Numbered from the stretch's first letter, positions 8,850 through 18,028 are shown. The stretch: 64,000 bases of DNA from Streptomyces justiciae (GCF_015163075.1 NZ_JADDXU010000015.1:186001-250000); one strand, 5' to 3'. Program-made: numbers and translations. The notes: generated by a model from the sequence alone, not told the origin.

Positions 8850-10118
8850 CTACTTGGCGTACATCAGCTGGCCGAAGCCGAGCTGGTCGTAGCCGCCGCT
8901 GGTGGAGCCGTAGTCGCCGCCTCCGCCTTCGATGCCGACGAGGTCGTTGGACATGGACCAGATGTACTTGTCGTCCAGGTGCTTGATCCGGTTGTAGTGG
9001 TAGTGGAGCATCGCCCACACCGGGCGGACGTGGCCCCGGCCGCTGGAGGAGATCGCGGTCTGCTCGTTGTAGGCGCAGTTGGTGCCGCTGCCCCAGCTGT
9101 AGGTGGTGTAGGGCACGTCGAGACCGGTGTTGTACTTGGCGACGTACTGAGCGGCCTTGAAGAACCGGTTGTCGTCGTAGCCGTACAGGTCGACGCCCTG
9201 GTTGTAGGCCATCTCGCAGATCACGCCCATCTGGCCCATGCCCATGACGCTGTGGGGCTGGTCGCGTCCGGACTCCTGCCACTGGCCGAGCGCGTAGCCG
9301 TCGTCGTCGGTGTAGAGGTACGGGATCGCGTGCTCGACGGCGCCGTTACCCGCGCCGCTCTGGAAGTAGGTGACGGCCTCGTCGAACTTGTCGCCGTCCT
9401 CGCAGAGGATGGAGGTGGCCAGGATCGACGCGATGTTGCACAGGTCCCAGTTGGCCCAGTAGTGGGTGATGCAGGTGAAGTTGTGGTCCCGCAAGAAGCC
9501 GTGGTTGATCGGGTAGAACACGTTGAGCATCATCTGCTGGAAGGCTTCGAGGTCGAATCCGCTGTAGTCGCGCAGCAGTTCACCCACGTTGGCGAACTGC
9601 CAGCCCTGGAGTCCGGCAACCAGGATCGCGTCGGTGCTGCCCTGGATCGAGGTCAGGGTGCTCGACCAGGCGTTGCAGATGGCGGCGGCGCAGGCGGCGT
9701 GGGCGGTGTCGCCGGTGATCAGCCAGCGCAGGGTGTTCTGGTACGCGGCGGCTACGTCGTTGTAGAGGATCGTGTAGTTGTTGGAGGTCCCGGTGCCGCG
9801 GTAGACGACGGACTGCGGGTTGGCCGTCCAGGTCGACGCCGAGTGGGCGTTGGCGGTGAGTAGTTGCCAGCCCGAGTACCAGGGCTCGGCGTACGCGGCC
9901 ACCTTGACCTTGGCGCGGTTGATGTCACCGGGGTGGTGGATGCCCCCGGGGTGGTTCCAGACGGTCGGCGAGGCGGCGACGGGCCGTGCGGAGGCGGCGC
10001 CGAGCGCCGCGGCCAGCGTGAGACCGCCGGCGAGGCGCAGGACGCCGCGCCGGCTCGGTCCAGTGCGTTGGGGCTGCGCTGTGCCTGGGGCGAGTGGGGG
10101 GAGGTGGTTGCGGCTCAT
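8850..10118 (-). CDS. Tat-exported alginate-lyase-superfamily polysaccharide lyase
   Basis: A 422-residue protein with a Tat signal (SRRGVLRLAGG, residues 22-32, then an Ala-rich stretch ending near VAAS at 47-50). The mature part is almost entirely helical with the alginate lyase domain pattern: HYWANWDLCNIAS, a W-rich surface, and SGRDQPHSVMGMGQ, which resembles the RDQ-H signature of alpha/alpha-toroid lyases in the alginate lyase superfamily (PL5/PL38-type). It would cleave a uronic-acid-containing polymer outside the cell by beta-elimination. It lies 117 bp downstream of the GH2 gene on the same strand and is followed by a strong terminator. The family is fairly secure; the substrate (alginate, glucuronan or a pectic chain) is not. 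Confidence 0.72.
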   Translation of the reverse strand: MSRNHLPPLAPGTAQPQRTGPSRRGVLRLAGGLTLAAALGAASARPVAASPTVWNHPGGIHHPGDINRAKVKVAAYAEPWYSGWQLLTANAHSASTWTANPQSVVYRGTGTSNNYTILYNDVAAAYQNTLRWLITGDTAHAACAAAICNAWSSTLTSIQGSTDAILVAGLQGWQFANVGELLRDYSGFDLEAFQQMMLNVFYPINHGFLRDHNFTCITHYWANWDLCNIASILATSILCEDGDKFDEAVTYFQSGAGNGAVEHAIPYLYTDDDGYALGQWQESGRDQPHSVMGMGQMGVICEMAYNQGVDLYGYDDNRFFKAAQYVAKYNTGLDVPYTTYSWGSGTNCAYNEQTAISSSGRGHVRPVWAMLHYHYNRIKHLDDKYIWSMSNDLVGIEGGGGDYGSTSGGYDQLGFGQLMYAK

Positions 10119-10143
10119 GGGATGTACGACTCCAATCGAACGG

Positions 10144-10163
10144 CCCGATCGGCTCTGATCGGG
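10144..10163. promoter_or_regulatory. Inverted repeat upstream of the lyase gene
   Basis: CCCGATC (10144-10150) and GATCGGG (10157-10163) around six bases, about 26 bp upstream of the lyase start. It could be an operator for a separate promoter of this gene or a hairpin trimming the upstream operon transcript. Confidence 0.4.
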
Positions 10164-10235
10164 AGTGATGGCGACGTGGTTGAACAGCCGTGCCGAGGGC
10201 GGTGACTGGCGTGGGGGGTGGTCGCCCCTCGGCGA

Positions 10236-13061
10236 TCACCGGCCGGGGATCTCCGACAAGGTGACGGCGAAGACGGCGGACCGTGCGGTCAGCCGGTACT
10301 GGGGCAGGACGCGAGGGCCGCACGCGGCGGACCCCAGTCCGTGCTGTGCGAGGTCGATGTTGAGGTGCACGGCTCCACCAGGCCGGAGTTCGTGGGTGTG
10401 CCGGGCGGTGTCCAGGTCCTCGCTGGTCCAGCGTCGGGCGGTGAGCTGGAAGGTGGGCTCACCGGTGACGCGCAGCCCGCCGTACCGGCCGGTGAGTTCC
10501 GCCCACCGGACATCGGCCCGGTTGCCGTTCTCCTGGGGGAAGACGTACGGCGTATGGAGGGCGTCGATCGAGCTGCTGTGACGGCCGAGGCGTGCGGCGA
10601 GACGGCTGTCCGGATACGCCTCCGCAGGTCCCAGCCCGTACCAGGTCACGTCGTTGATCCAGGCTGACAGGGACATCCGTAGGCCGAGACGGGGGATGGG
10701 GATGTCCTGCCAGTCCCCGTCCGGTTCGATCTCGGTGGTGAGGCGGAGCCCCTCGTCGGTGGCCTGCCAGCGGTAGGTGGCGTACAAGCCGAGGTCGGTG
10801 GCGGCGGGGGCGACCCGGGTGCGTACGACCACCGTGTCGTCCTCGGTGTCGATGCCGAGGAGGCGGTGCTGCAGGCGGTCCAGGCCAACGTGCCGCCAGG
10901 TGTTGGCCACCGGGTCGTGGCCGAGGCGGTCGTTGTCGGTCGGTGCCCGCCACAGGTCGAGTCGGGGGCCGGTGACCGGCAGGTTCCCGAGCCGGGTCAG
11001 GCGGCCGGTGCGGGGATCGAACAGCCCGGGGTCCGGCCTGGAGGTGCGGGTAGTACGACGCACCGGCGCCCGCTCGGGAGCGCGTTGGGCCCAGGTGATC
11101 TCGTGGCCGGCCGGTGCCCAGGGCTCGTCCTTGGTGAGGACGGCACTGATGGTGAGTACGCCGGTGGTGTTCGCGGTGGGGTAGGGGAGACGGGCCGGGG
11201 GACCGCCCGGTGGGACGGCCGGGAGGGGGAGCGTTCCCGAGTCGCTCTCCTCGCCGTCCTGTTCCAGGGACCAGGCCAGCGTCAGATGGGAGAGGTCCCG
11301 GAAGTCGTACAGGTTGGTGATCTCCATGACGTCCGCCGCCATGGTGATCCGCACCGGCTCGACGACCTTCTTGTACTCGCCCAGGCTTGGCGAGGGGGTG
11401 CGGTCGGGGAACACCATCCCGTCGCAGACGAAGTTGCCGTCGTGCAGTTCCTCGCCGAAGTCGCCGCCGTAGGCGAAGTGGCCGTCTTCGCGCAGGCCGT
11501 GGTCGATCCACTCCCACACGAAGCCGCCCATGCATCGGTCGTACTTCTCGAACAACTCCTGGTACTCGACGAGTCCGCCGGGACCGTTGCCCATGGCGTG
11601 GGCGTACTCGACGACCACGGACGGCATCCCGCGCCGCCGCGCGTCGGCGACCGGGTCGGACAGGGGCTCCTCCGCGCGGCGGCCGATGGCGTCGAGTTCC
11701 TCGTGCGAGGTGTACATCCGGCTGTAGACGTCGGTGTACCGGCCGCCCCAGTCCTGCTCGTAGTGCAGCGGCCGGTCCGGGTCGCGCTGCTTGACCCATT
11801 CGGCCATGGCCTGGAGGTTGCGGCCATCGCCAGCCTCGTTGCCCAGCGACCACATGACGATGCTGGGGTGGTTCTTGTCCCGTTCGACGGTCCGCCGTAT
11901 GCGGTCGAGGTACGCCTCACGCCAGCGTGGGTCGTCGCTCGGGTTGCCGCGCCAGTCGCCCATCAGGGAGAAGCCGTGCGTCTCCAGGTCGCACTCCAGC
12001 ATCACCCACAGACCCAACTCGTCGCACAGCTCCAGGAACCGGCTGTCCGGAGGGTAGTGGCTGGTGCGGACCGCATTGATGTTGTGCCGTTTCATCAGCA
12101 CGATGTCCTCGCGCATGGTCCGCTCGTCGAGGACGCGTCCGTGATCGGGATGGAACTCGTGCCGGTTGACGCCCCGCAGAAGGACGGGTCGCCCGTTGAC
12201 CTTGAACACCCCGTCCTCGACGAGGACGGTGCGGAAGCCGATCCGCAGGGGGATCGTCTCGCCGCCCGTGCGCAGCTCACCGGCGTAGAGCCGGGGGAGT
12301 TCGGCCGTCCACGGTTCAACGGCTTCGATGTCGTAGGGCCCTTGGGCGGAGACGTCTCGCAGCCCGAGTTCCTCGACGGTCAACAGTGCGGGTATGGAGG
12401 TGTCGACGCGCAGGGTGCCGTGGCCGGAGGTGTGGTCGAAGTCGGCGTGGACGAAGAAGTCGTCGAGCGCGCGGGGAGGGCGGGACAGGAGAGTGACGGA
12501 CCGGAAGATCCCGGACAGCCACCACATGTCCTGGCCCTCCAGATAACTGCCGGGTGACCACTGGTGGACGCGGACGGCGAGGACATTGCGACCCGGCTTG
12601 ACGATTCCGGTGACGTCGAACTCGGTGGGCAGCCGGCTGCCGGTGGACCAGCCCAGTTCCTCTCCGTTGAGCCAGGTGGTGAAGCAGGAGTCCACGCCGT
12701 CGAAGCGCAGTGCCGCTCCCAGGCCGATCCACTCCTCGGGGAGCTCGAAGGTGCGCCGGTAGTCGCCGGTGGGGTTGTCGTCCGGGACGTACGGGGGATC
12801 GACAGGGAAGGGGTAGGCGATGTTGGTGTAAATGGGTGCGCCGTGGCCGTACAGCTGCCAGTGGGCGGGCACGGGCAGTTCGTCCCATCCGGAGTCGTCG
12901 AGGTCCGGCTGCTCGATGCCCGCGGGTGCCTCGGCGTGCGACGCCGACAGCCGGAACCTCCAGTCGCCGTCCAGGACCAGTCGGGGAGCGTCCGAGCGGA
13001 ACGCGGCCCGGGGCGGGCGTCGGCCCTGACCAGGAGCGAAGGTGTTCAGCGGGCCGGTCAT
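10236..13061 (-). CDS. Beta-galactosidase, glycoside hydrolase family 2 (LacZ type)
   Basis: A 941-residue protein with the full LacZ layout: N-terminal sugar-binding jelly roll, immunoglobulin-like domain, TIM barrel, and a C-terminal Bgal_small_N-type domain (FDPRTGRLTRLG, WRAPTDND). Acid/base Glu409 is in WSLGNEAGDGRN and nucleophile Glu485 in VVEYAHAMGN; the GVNRHEFHPDHG motif is intact. No signal peptide, so it is cytoplasmic. The ATG overlaps the stop of the upstream GH28-like gene as ATGA, which indicates translational coupling; a longer in-frame extension upstream is not coding. It probably splits beta-galactosides released from galactan or arabinogalactan. Confidence 0.93.
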   Translation of the reverse strand: MTGPLNTFAPGQGRRPPRAAFRSDAPRLVLDGDWRFRLSASHAEAPAGIEQPDLDDSGWDELPVPAHWQLYGHGAPIYTNIAYPFPVDPPYVPDDNPTGDYRRTFELPEEWIGLGAALRFDGVDSCFTTWLNGEELGWSTGSRLPTEFDVTGIVKPGRNVLAVRVHQWSPGSYLEGQDMWWLSGIFRSVTLLSRPPRALDDFFVHADFDHTSGHGTLRVDTSIPALLTVEELGLRDVSAQGPYDIEAVEPWTAELPRLYAGELRTGGETIPLRIGFRTVLVEDGVFKVNGRPVLLRGVNRHEFHPDHGRVLDERTMREDIVLMKRHNINAVRTSHYPPDSRFLELCDELGLWVMLECDLETHGFSLMGDWRGNPSDDPRWREAYLDRIRRTVERDKNHPSIVMWSLGNEAGDGRNLQAMAEWVKQRDPDRPLHYEQDWGGRYTDVYSRMYTSHEELDAIGRRAEEPLSDPVADARRRGMPSVVVEYAHAMGNGPGGLVEYQELFEKYDRCMGGFVWEWIDHGLREDGHFAYGGDFGEELHDGNFVCDGMVFPDRTPSPSLGEYKKVVEPVRITMAADVMEITNLYDFRDLSHLTLAWSLEQDGEESDSGTLPLPAVPPGGPPARLPYPTANTTGVLTISAVLTKDEPWAPAGHEITWAQRAPERAPVRRTTRTSRPDPGLFDPRTGRLTRLGNLPVTGPRLDLWRAPTDNDRLGHDPVANTWRHVGLDRLQHRLLGIDTEDDTVVVRTRVAPAATDLGLYATYRWQATDEGLRLTTEIEPDGDWQDIPIPRLGLRMSLSAWINDVTWYGLGPAEAYPDSRLAARLGRHSSSIDALHTPYVFPQENGNRADVRWAELTGRYGGLRVTGEPTFQLTARRWTSEDLDTARHTHELRPGGAVHLNIDLAQHGLGSAACGPRVLPQYRLTARSAVFAVTLSEIPGR

Positions 13062-14572
13062 GATGCGGCGGCCGCTGCTGCCTCGGCCGTGGTGAGGAAC
13101 TTCAGGTCGATCACGTGCTCGTTGGCGTACCACTGCACGGTGTCGGTGGTGTAGTACCACCTTGGCTTGCGCATGGTGTCGGCGATGACGACGCCGTTGA
13201 CCACCAGGTTCTCGAAGGTGACGTTCTTGATGGCGTGGTCGGCGTCGTAGCCGAGGAACAGCGACGGGTTGGCGCGGGTGCCGGTGTAGGTGAGGTTCTT
13301 GATGTAGACATCCTCGATCCCGCGGCCGGCCGAGGTGTTGTACTTCGTGTTGTACATGACGCGGAAGTTGAGGAGCTGGCCCCAGCGGAAGTCCTCGACC
13401 CGTACGTCCTCGACCCGGACGTTCTTGATCAGGTTGGAGTCGCCGGCGTTGAGGGAGATGCAGCCCTGGTAGTTCATCTGGGGCTCGCGGTGGTCGAGGA
13501 TGTCGACGTTCTGGATGAGCAGGTTCTCGATCATCTCCGGGTCGTCGGTGTTGCCGTGGGTGCCCACGTTGATCGGGTGGGCGACGTCCGCCCACAGGGT
13601 GGCGTTCTTGATGGTGACGTTGCGGGTGTCGCCGTAGAGGGTGTCCCGGTGGGCGTAGATCGAGTGGCTGTCGTCGGCGCTGCGCACGAAACATCCGTCG
13701 TAGGTGATGTCCGTGGAGCAGTAGACGGGGAAGCCGTCACCCCACTGCCCCCACGTGAACACGCGGCTGTTCCTGACGTGGACGTTCTCCGCTTCGCGGC
13801 AGCCCAGGCCGGCTCCGAGCATGATGACGTCCTCGACCCGGACGTTCTTGCTGCTCTCGACGTTCACGCCAGCGACGGCGCTCGTTGGTATCAGCACGCC
13901 GTGACCCTTGAGGGTCACCTTCTCGGCACCCTTGATGTCGATCCCGCCCAGAAGGACGGCGCCGCCCGCGAGGTAGACGGTCTTGCCGCTGGGGACGGAG
14001 AGGAGGTTGACGGTGTGCAGGCCGGGGCCGTAGTAGAGGACATCCGGGTCGTCGGCGGCCGGTTCCTGCTTCTCGACGCGGTTGGTGAGGACGTGCAGGC
14101 AGTCGAAGACGTCGTCGTTGATCTGGGCGACGACGTCTTTCGGTTCGTCGAGGGTGAAACGCAGGGTGTCGCCGAGGAGTTCGGGCGTGATGCCGTAGGA
14201 GTCCGGTCGGATCCGTGCCTTGGTGGCGCCGCCCTTGAGGTAGGTGACCTCCAGTTCCACCGGGCCGCAGAAGTCGAAGTACACCATCGAGGAGTTGTAG
14301 ACCTTGCCCGAGCCGGTGGTGGCGTTGATCTCCCGCGCCCGTGGCTGGTAGATGTCGAGGTTCTGCCACTGGCCGTCGGGAGCGGTGCGTACCCGCACGG
14401 TGAAGCTGGTGGTGGTCGCCACGCCCGCGGGCCGGGGATAGGTGACCAGTTTCGGTGCGGGGTTGTCCTCGTCGGCCCGGGCCGAGGTCGCCGCCATGGT
14501 GGTCAGGCCGGTGGCGAGGCTTGCTGCGCCGACTGCCTGGAGGGCTCTGCGACGGGTCAGGGACGCGCTCAT
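13058..14572 (-). CDS. Tat-exported right-handed beta-helix glycosidase (GH28-like)
   Basis: A 504-residue protein with a Tat signal (TRRRALQAVGAASLATGL, residues 6-23). An N-terminal beta domain precedes a long run of parallel beta-helix coils with repeated N-V-x-V/I pattern (NVRVEDVIMLGAGL, NVHVRNSRVF, NVTIKNATLW, NVDILDHREP). This is the fold of GH28 polygalacturonases and of GH49/PL relatives. The classical GH28 NTDG/DD/GHG set is not plainly present; SADDSHSIYAHRD near residue 300 is the most likely active-site segment. Possible roles are exo-acting galacturonosidase, rhamnogalacturonase-type or another beta-helix hydrolase. It lies 54 bp downstream of GH51 and overlaps GH2 by four bases. 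Confidence 0.68.
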   Translation of the reverse strand: MSASLTRRRALQAVGAASLATGLTTMAATSARADEDNPAPKLVTYPRPAGVATTTSFTVRVRTAPDGQWQNLDIYQPRAREINATTGSGKVYNSSMVYFDFCGPVELEVTYLKGGATKARIRPDSYGITPELLGDTLRFTLDEPKDVVAQINDDVFDCLHVLTNRVEKQEPAADDPDVLYYGPGLHTVNLLSVPSGKTVYLAGGAVLLGGIDIKGAEKVTLKGHGVLIPTSAVAGVNVESSKNVRVEDVIMLGAGLGCREAENVHVRNSRVFTWGQWGDGFPVYCSTDITYDGCFVRSADDSHSIYAHRDTLYGDTRNVTIKNATLWADVAHPINVGTHGNTDDPEMIENLLIQNVDILDHREPQMNYQGCISLNAGDSNLIKNVRVEDVRVEDFRWGQLLNFRVMYNTKYNTSAGRGIEDVYIKNLTYTGTRANPSLFLGYDADHAIKNVTFENLVVNGVVIADTMRKPRWYYTTDTVQWYANEHVIDLKFLTTAEAAAAAAS

Positions 14573-14626
14573 ATTCGGCTCCTGTCAAGGGGAAGTGCGG
14601 CTGCTTGAATGGATGTTGATGGCCCG

Positions 14627-16126
14627 TCAGGTGACGAGTGGTGCACGGACCGTGACGAACGAATGGGGCGGCAGCGTGAGCGTGAGGCCCCGGTCCGTGG
14701 TCTTGAGATCGTCGAAGGGGCGGGGGCCGACCGTGTGCGGTGCCTCGGGGGTGTTGTGATCCTGGATCCGGTCGGCGGAGAGGATGCGGGCGACCGGCTC
14801 GCCGACCGCGCGGCCACGCAGGTCGAGGGTCAGCTCGGCCGGCTCTTCGGCGTGCAGGTTGGACAGCGAGATCAGTACCGCCCCGTCCTTGACGCTCGCA
14901 GAGGCGGACAGCAGGTCAGTCTCGGCGTCCTCGCCCCGCAGGTGTACGGCGAGCGAAGTGGCGTCTTGGTGGCCCTTGTTCATCTCGAAGACGTGGTAGG
15001 TCGGGGTCAGCACCAGGCTGTCGCCGTCGGTGAGGATCATCGCCTGGAGGACGTTGACGGTCTGCGCGATGTTGGCCATGTGCAGCCGCGCCGCGTGCTT
15101 GTGGAAGATGTCGAAGTGGACGCTCGCGACCAGCGCGTCCCGCAGGGTGTTCTGCTGGAACAGGAACCCGGGGTTGGTGCCCGGCTCCACGTCCCACCAC
15201 GTGCCCCACTCGTCCAGCACCAGCCCCACCGTGCGGCCGGGGTCGTAGACGTCCATGACCGTGGAGTGGCCGGTCAGGATGCGGTCGATGCGCCGGGCGG
15301 CGGCCATTGTGCGGTAGTAGTCGTCGGTGTCGAAGTCGGTGGCGCTGCCCTTCGTCTCCCAGGGGCCGGCCATCGCGTAGTAGTGCACGGAGATGCCCTG
15401 GAAGTAGTTCTTCGGGGTGGCCTCGCAGCCGAAGCAGCCGATCTGCCGCATCAGGGTCTCGGTCCACTGGTAGACGTCGTCCGAGGCGCCCGAGGCGATT
15501 CGGTACAGCTTGTTGTCGCCGTGGTCCCGGCAGTACGTGGCGTACTGCCGGACCAGGTCGGCGGAGTACTCGGCGCGCATGTTGCCGCCGCAGCCCCAGG
15601 TCTCGTTGCCGATGCCCCAGTACTTCACGCGCCAGGGTTCCTCGCGCCCGTTGGCCCTGCGGAGGCGGACCATGGGGCTGTCGCCGTCGCGGGTCAGGTA
15701 CTCCACCCACTCGCTCATCTCCCGCACGGTGCCGGAACCGACGTTGCCGCTGATGTACGGCTCGGCGCCCAGGAGTTCGCACAGGGCCATGAACTCATGT
15801 GTGCCGAAGTGGTTGTTCTCCTCGACATCGCCCCAGTGCGTGTTGACCATGGTCGGCCGCTGTTCGCGGGGGCCGATGCCGTCCTTCCAGTGGTACTCGT
15901 CGGCGAAACACCCGCCGGGCCAGCGCAGGTTGGGGATGTTCAGGGCGCGCAGGGCCTCGACGTCGTCGAGCCGGATGCCTCCTTCGTTGGGGATGGGTGA
16001 GTCCTCGCCGACCCAGAAACCGCCGTAGATGCAGCGGCCGAGATGCTCGGCGAAGTGGCCGTAGAGATGCCGGCTGATCGTCGGGCCCTCGATGTCGAGG
16101 TTGATGACCGCGGTGGCGTTGGGCAC
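14627..16126 (-). CDS. Alpha-L-arabinofuranosidase, glycoside hydrolase family 51
   Basis: A 499-residue cytoplasmic enzyme of normal GH51 length that releases terminal L-arabinofuranose from arabino-oligosaccharides. Acid/base Glu175 is in GIGNETWGCGG, nucleophile Glu306 in LVLDEWGTWW, and the N-terminal RHLYGHFAEHLGRCIYGG and LRWPGGCFADEYHW signatures are intact. It is the first gene of a minus-strand run GH51, GH28-like, GH2 and then the lyase, reading out of the control region at 16.1-16.7 kb. A TTGTA-n4-TACAA palindrome lies about 146 bp upstream of the start. Confidence 0.95.
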   Translation of the reverse strand: MPNATAVINLDIEGPTISRHLYGHFAEHLGRCIYGGFWVGEDSPIPNEGGIRLDDVEALRALNIPNLRWPGGCFADEYHWKDGIGPREQRPTMVNTHWGDVEENNHFGTHEFMALCELLGAEPYISGNVGSGTVREMSEWVEYLTRDGDSPMVRLRRANGREEPWRVKYWGIGNETWGCGGNMRAEYSADLVRQYATYCRDHGDNKLYRIASGASDDVYQWTETLMRQIGCFGCEATPKNYFQGISVHYYAMAGPWETKGSATDFDTDDYYRTMAAARRIDRILTGHSTVMDVYDPGRTVGLVLDEWGTWWDVEPGTNPGFLFQQNTLRDALVASVHFDIFHKHAARLHMANIAQTVNVLQAMILTDGDSLVLTPTYHVFEMNKGHQDATSLAVHLRGEDAETDLLSASASVKDGAVLISLSNLHAEEPAELTLDLRGRAVGEPVARILSADRIQDHNTPEAPHTVGPRPFDDLKTTDRGLTLTLPPHSFVTVRAPLVT

Positions 16127-16271
16127 GGAGGTACTCCTGCGGGGTTGGGGTGGTGGCGGTGCAGAGGTGGGTGCGGGGGGGTGTCGACGGAGTGCCAGCG
16201 GGGGTGGCGCGGCAGATTCCGTCTACCGCTACCTCGTTCGAGGCGGGCACGCAGACCTAACAACCGCTTTC

Positions 16272-16285
16272 TTGTAGCGGTACAA
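16272..16285. promoter_or_regulatory. TTGTA-GCGG-TACAA palindrome, candidate operator
   Basis: Perfect 5+5 palindrome around four bases. Its centre also forms a 9-base inverted repeat with 16224-16232 (TACCGCTAC against GTAGCGGTA at 16274-16282), and ACCGCT at 16263-16268 pairs with AGCGGT at 16276-16281. The cluster of overlapping repeats lies between the GH51 start and the divergent transporter promoter. The shape recalls GntR-type sites such as arabinose-responsive AraR operators, but no GntR gene is in the window. Confidence 0.55.
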
Positions 16286-16312
16286 AAAAGCTGCCACTCG
16301 GTGGCCGGAAGA

Positions 16313-16397
16313 GTCAAGAGGGTTGCGTCAAGGTTTCCGTCGGCAGGCTCGGAGCGAGAAACTCCCGCCCCTCATAAGGGCATTCCGCCCTCTTGAC
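16313..16397. repeat. Inverted repeat GTCAAGAGGG / CCCTCTTGAC spanning the divergent promoter region
   Basis: Two perfect 10-base arms at 16313-16322 and 16388-16397. Each arm contains a TTGAC -35-like hexamer pointing outward, toward the GH51 operon and toward the ABC importer respectively. The symmetry suggests that one regulator, or a looped pair of bound repressors, controls both directions. Confidence 0.6.
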
Positions 16398-16422
16398 ACC
16401 GTTCGGCGGCCAGTCCTAGCGT
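16393..16422 (+). promoter_or_regulatory. Promoter of the sugar importer operon
   Basis: TTGACA (16393-16398), 18-base spacer, TAGCGT (16417-16422), a good match to the Streptomyces housekeeping sigma consensus. It reads toward the solute-binding protein gene, leaving a long 5' leader of about 250 bases. The rest of the 16127-16681 interval holds the repeats listed separately and no gene. Confidence 0.62.
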
Positions 16423-16437
16423 TCGCCGAAGTCTTCC

Positions 16438-16450
16438 GGAACCGGTTTCC
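16438..16450. promoter_or_regulatory. GGAA-CCGGT-TTCC palindromic site, candidate repressor operator
   Basis: GGAACCGGTTTCC is a near-perfect palindrome 16 bp downstream of the -10 hexamer of the importer promoter, where a bound repressor would block initiation or early elongation. Its GGAA/TTCC arms recall LacI-family sites, with an odd spacing. Confidence 0.4.
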
Positions 16451-16681
16451 ACGGTCGGCGTTCTGGGGTGTGACGCCTACGGTCGAGGAACGGGACCGTG
16501 CGCGTCCAGGCATACCTGTCGGCGGGTCCAGTTGTCCGCATCGTCTGCCATGACGCGGTCCGCGCGGCGCTACCCCTGGCCTTCTCCTCTCCTCCCTCTT
16601 CCTTTGCTCGTGCCCTCCTGAGTGAGCGGCGCCCATCTCGTGCGCATCCCTGTACCCGCATCGCCCGAAAGGTCCATAGTC

Positions 16682-18028
16682 ATGCCCGTTTCACCCAGAG
16701 GCTCCTTCGACCGGCGCCGCTTCCTCACGGCCTCCGCCGGCGCCGCCGCCACCGCCACCCTGTCCGGCTGCGCCGCCTCCGTCGACTCCGGAAACGGATC
16801 GGGAGGCGGCGGAAAGACGATCACCGTCATGACGGTCGGCGAGGAGTGGGACGCGAAGACCAAGAAGAGCCTTGAGAAGACGCTGGGCATCACCATCCGG
16901 GTCATCACCTATGACGTCACCAAGCTCAACGCCCTGCTCTCCGCGAAGACGCCCCCCGACCTGGTGCGCGGCGTGGGCGCGACGGACACGCCCTACTTCG
17001 CGGCGCGTGGACTGATGACGGATCTGGACCCGTACATCGCCAAGAGCAAACTGCTCAGGCCCACGGACATCGCCCCGGCCAACGATGTGTGGCGCTTCGA
17101 CGGGAACAAGCAGGGCGCCGGCCCCCGCTACGGCCTCGCCAGGGACTACTCGCAGGACTGCATGTTCTGGTACCGCGCCGACATGTTCGAGGAGGCCGGA
17201 CTGGAACTGCCCAGCGCGACCGAGCCCCTGTCCATGGACGAGTGGCTGGACCTCGGCAAGCGGCTGACCGCACGCCGACTCGGCAAGGTGAAGGTCTACG
17301 GCCTGAGCGCCAACGGCATGGGCGTCATGTCCCAGCTGATGTGGATGACGGCGTCGGCGGGCGGGAGCCTGTTCGCCGACGACACCGCCACCGTGGACTT
17401 CTCCTCGCCGGAGGCGCGCAAGGCGCTTCAGTGGTACATGGACTACGCGAAGGCCGACATCGGCCCGAGCCTGGTCAACCCCAACCCGGACGGCTGGGAC
17501 GGGCCGACCTACCAGGCCGGCCGGATGGCGATGAGCTGCGGCGGCTTCTGGTTCGGTTCGGTCATCGCCGGCGACGGCAAACTGTCCGAGGTCTCGCGGT
17601 TCGCGCCCGCGCCGCAACTGGGCAGCCACCGTGTCAGCCCCATCTTCAGCGGCACGGGCTTCTGGATCCCGAAGGACGCCAAGAACAAGGAAGAAGCCTG
17701 GAAGCTCTTCGAGCTCCACTTCGGCGGCGGACCCGCCGAGGAACGGGCGGCGGCCGGCTGGGGCATGCCCCCGCTGAACTCACTGCGTTCGAAGATGCCC
17801 CAGAAGACAGCGATGCAGAAGCAGGCGTACGCGGCCCAGATGAAGGAGCTGCCGTACTTCACGGTGCTGCCCGTCAGCCCGTACGCGCAGATGGACGCCC
17901 TGAACGGAGTCCTCAGCAAAGTGCTGCCGGACGCGGTCAAGTCCGACAGGGCCGTCGGTAAGGTCGCCGACGCGCTCAACTCCCGTATGAACGAACAGCT
18001 CGACCGGGGCAAGGAGCTGGTGGGGTGA
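16682..18028 (+). CDS. Sugar ABC transporter solute-binding lipoprotein
   Basis: A 448-residue family 1 extracellular solute-binding protein. The N-terminus combines a Tat-like RRRFLTASAG (residues 11-20) with a lipobox TLSGC (Cys30), so it should be exported and anchored to the membrane outer face. The ATG at 16682 is preferred over an upstream in-frame GTG (16622) because it gives the normal signal peptide and follows a GAAAGG. Typical carbohydrate-binding-protein segments follow (MFWYRADMFEEAGLELP, MAMSCGGFWFGS). It overlaps the next permease gene by four bases (GTGA), giving an SBP-permease-permease import operon. No ATPase gene is present; Streptomyces importers often use a shared MsiK-type ATPase encoded elsewhere. 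Confidence 0.92.
   Translation: MPVSPRGSFDRRRFLTASAGAAATATLSGCAASVDSGNGSGGGGKTITVMTVGEEWDAKTKKSLEKTLGITIRVITYDVTKLNALLSAKTPPDLVRGVGATDTPYFAARGLMTDLDPYIAKSKLLRPTDIAPANDVWRFDGNKQGAGPRYGLARDYSQDCMFWYRADMFEEAGLELPSATEPLSMDEWLDLGKRLTARRLGKVKVYGLSANGMGVMSQLMWMTASAGGSLFADDTATVDFSSPEARKALQWYMDYAKADIGPSLVNPNPDGWDGPTYQAGRMAMSCGGFWFGSVIAGDGKLSEVSRFAPAPQLGSHRVSPIFSGTGFWIPKDAKNKEEAWKLFELHFGGGPAEERAAAGWGMPPLNSLRSKMPQKTAMQKQAYAAQMKELPYFTVLPVSPYAQMDALNGVLSKVLPDAVKSDRAVGKVADALNSRMNEQLDRGKELVG

Noticed and set aside
10866..12557. Long plus-strand frame opposite GH2
   Set aside because: Low-complexity Val/Gly-rich translation; GH2 has full catalytic motifs on the other strand.
13062..13694. N-terminal extension of the GH2 frame
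   Set aside because: The extension overlaps the GH28-like gene and gives Arg/His/Pro-rich sequence; the ATGA overlap at 13061 marks the true start.
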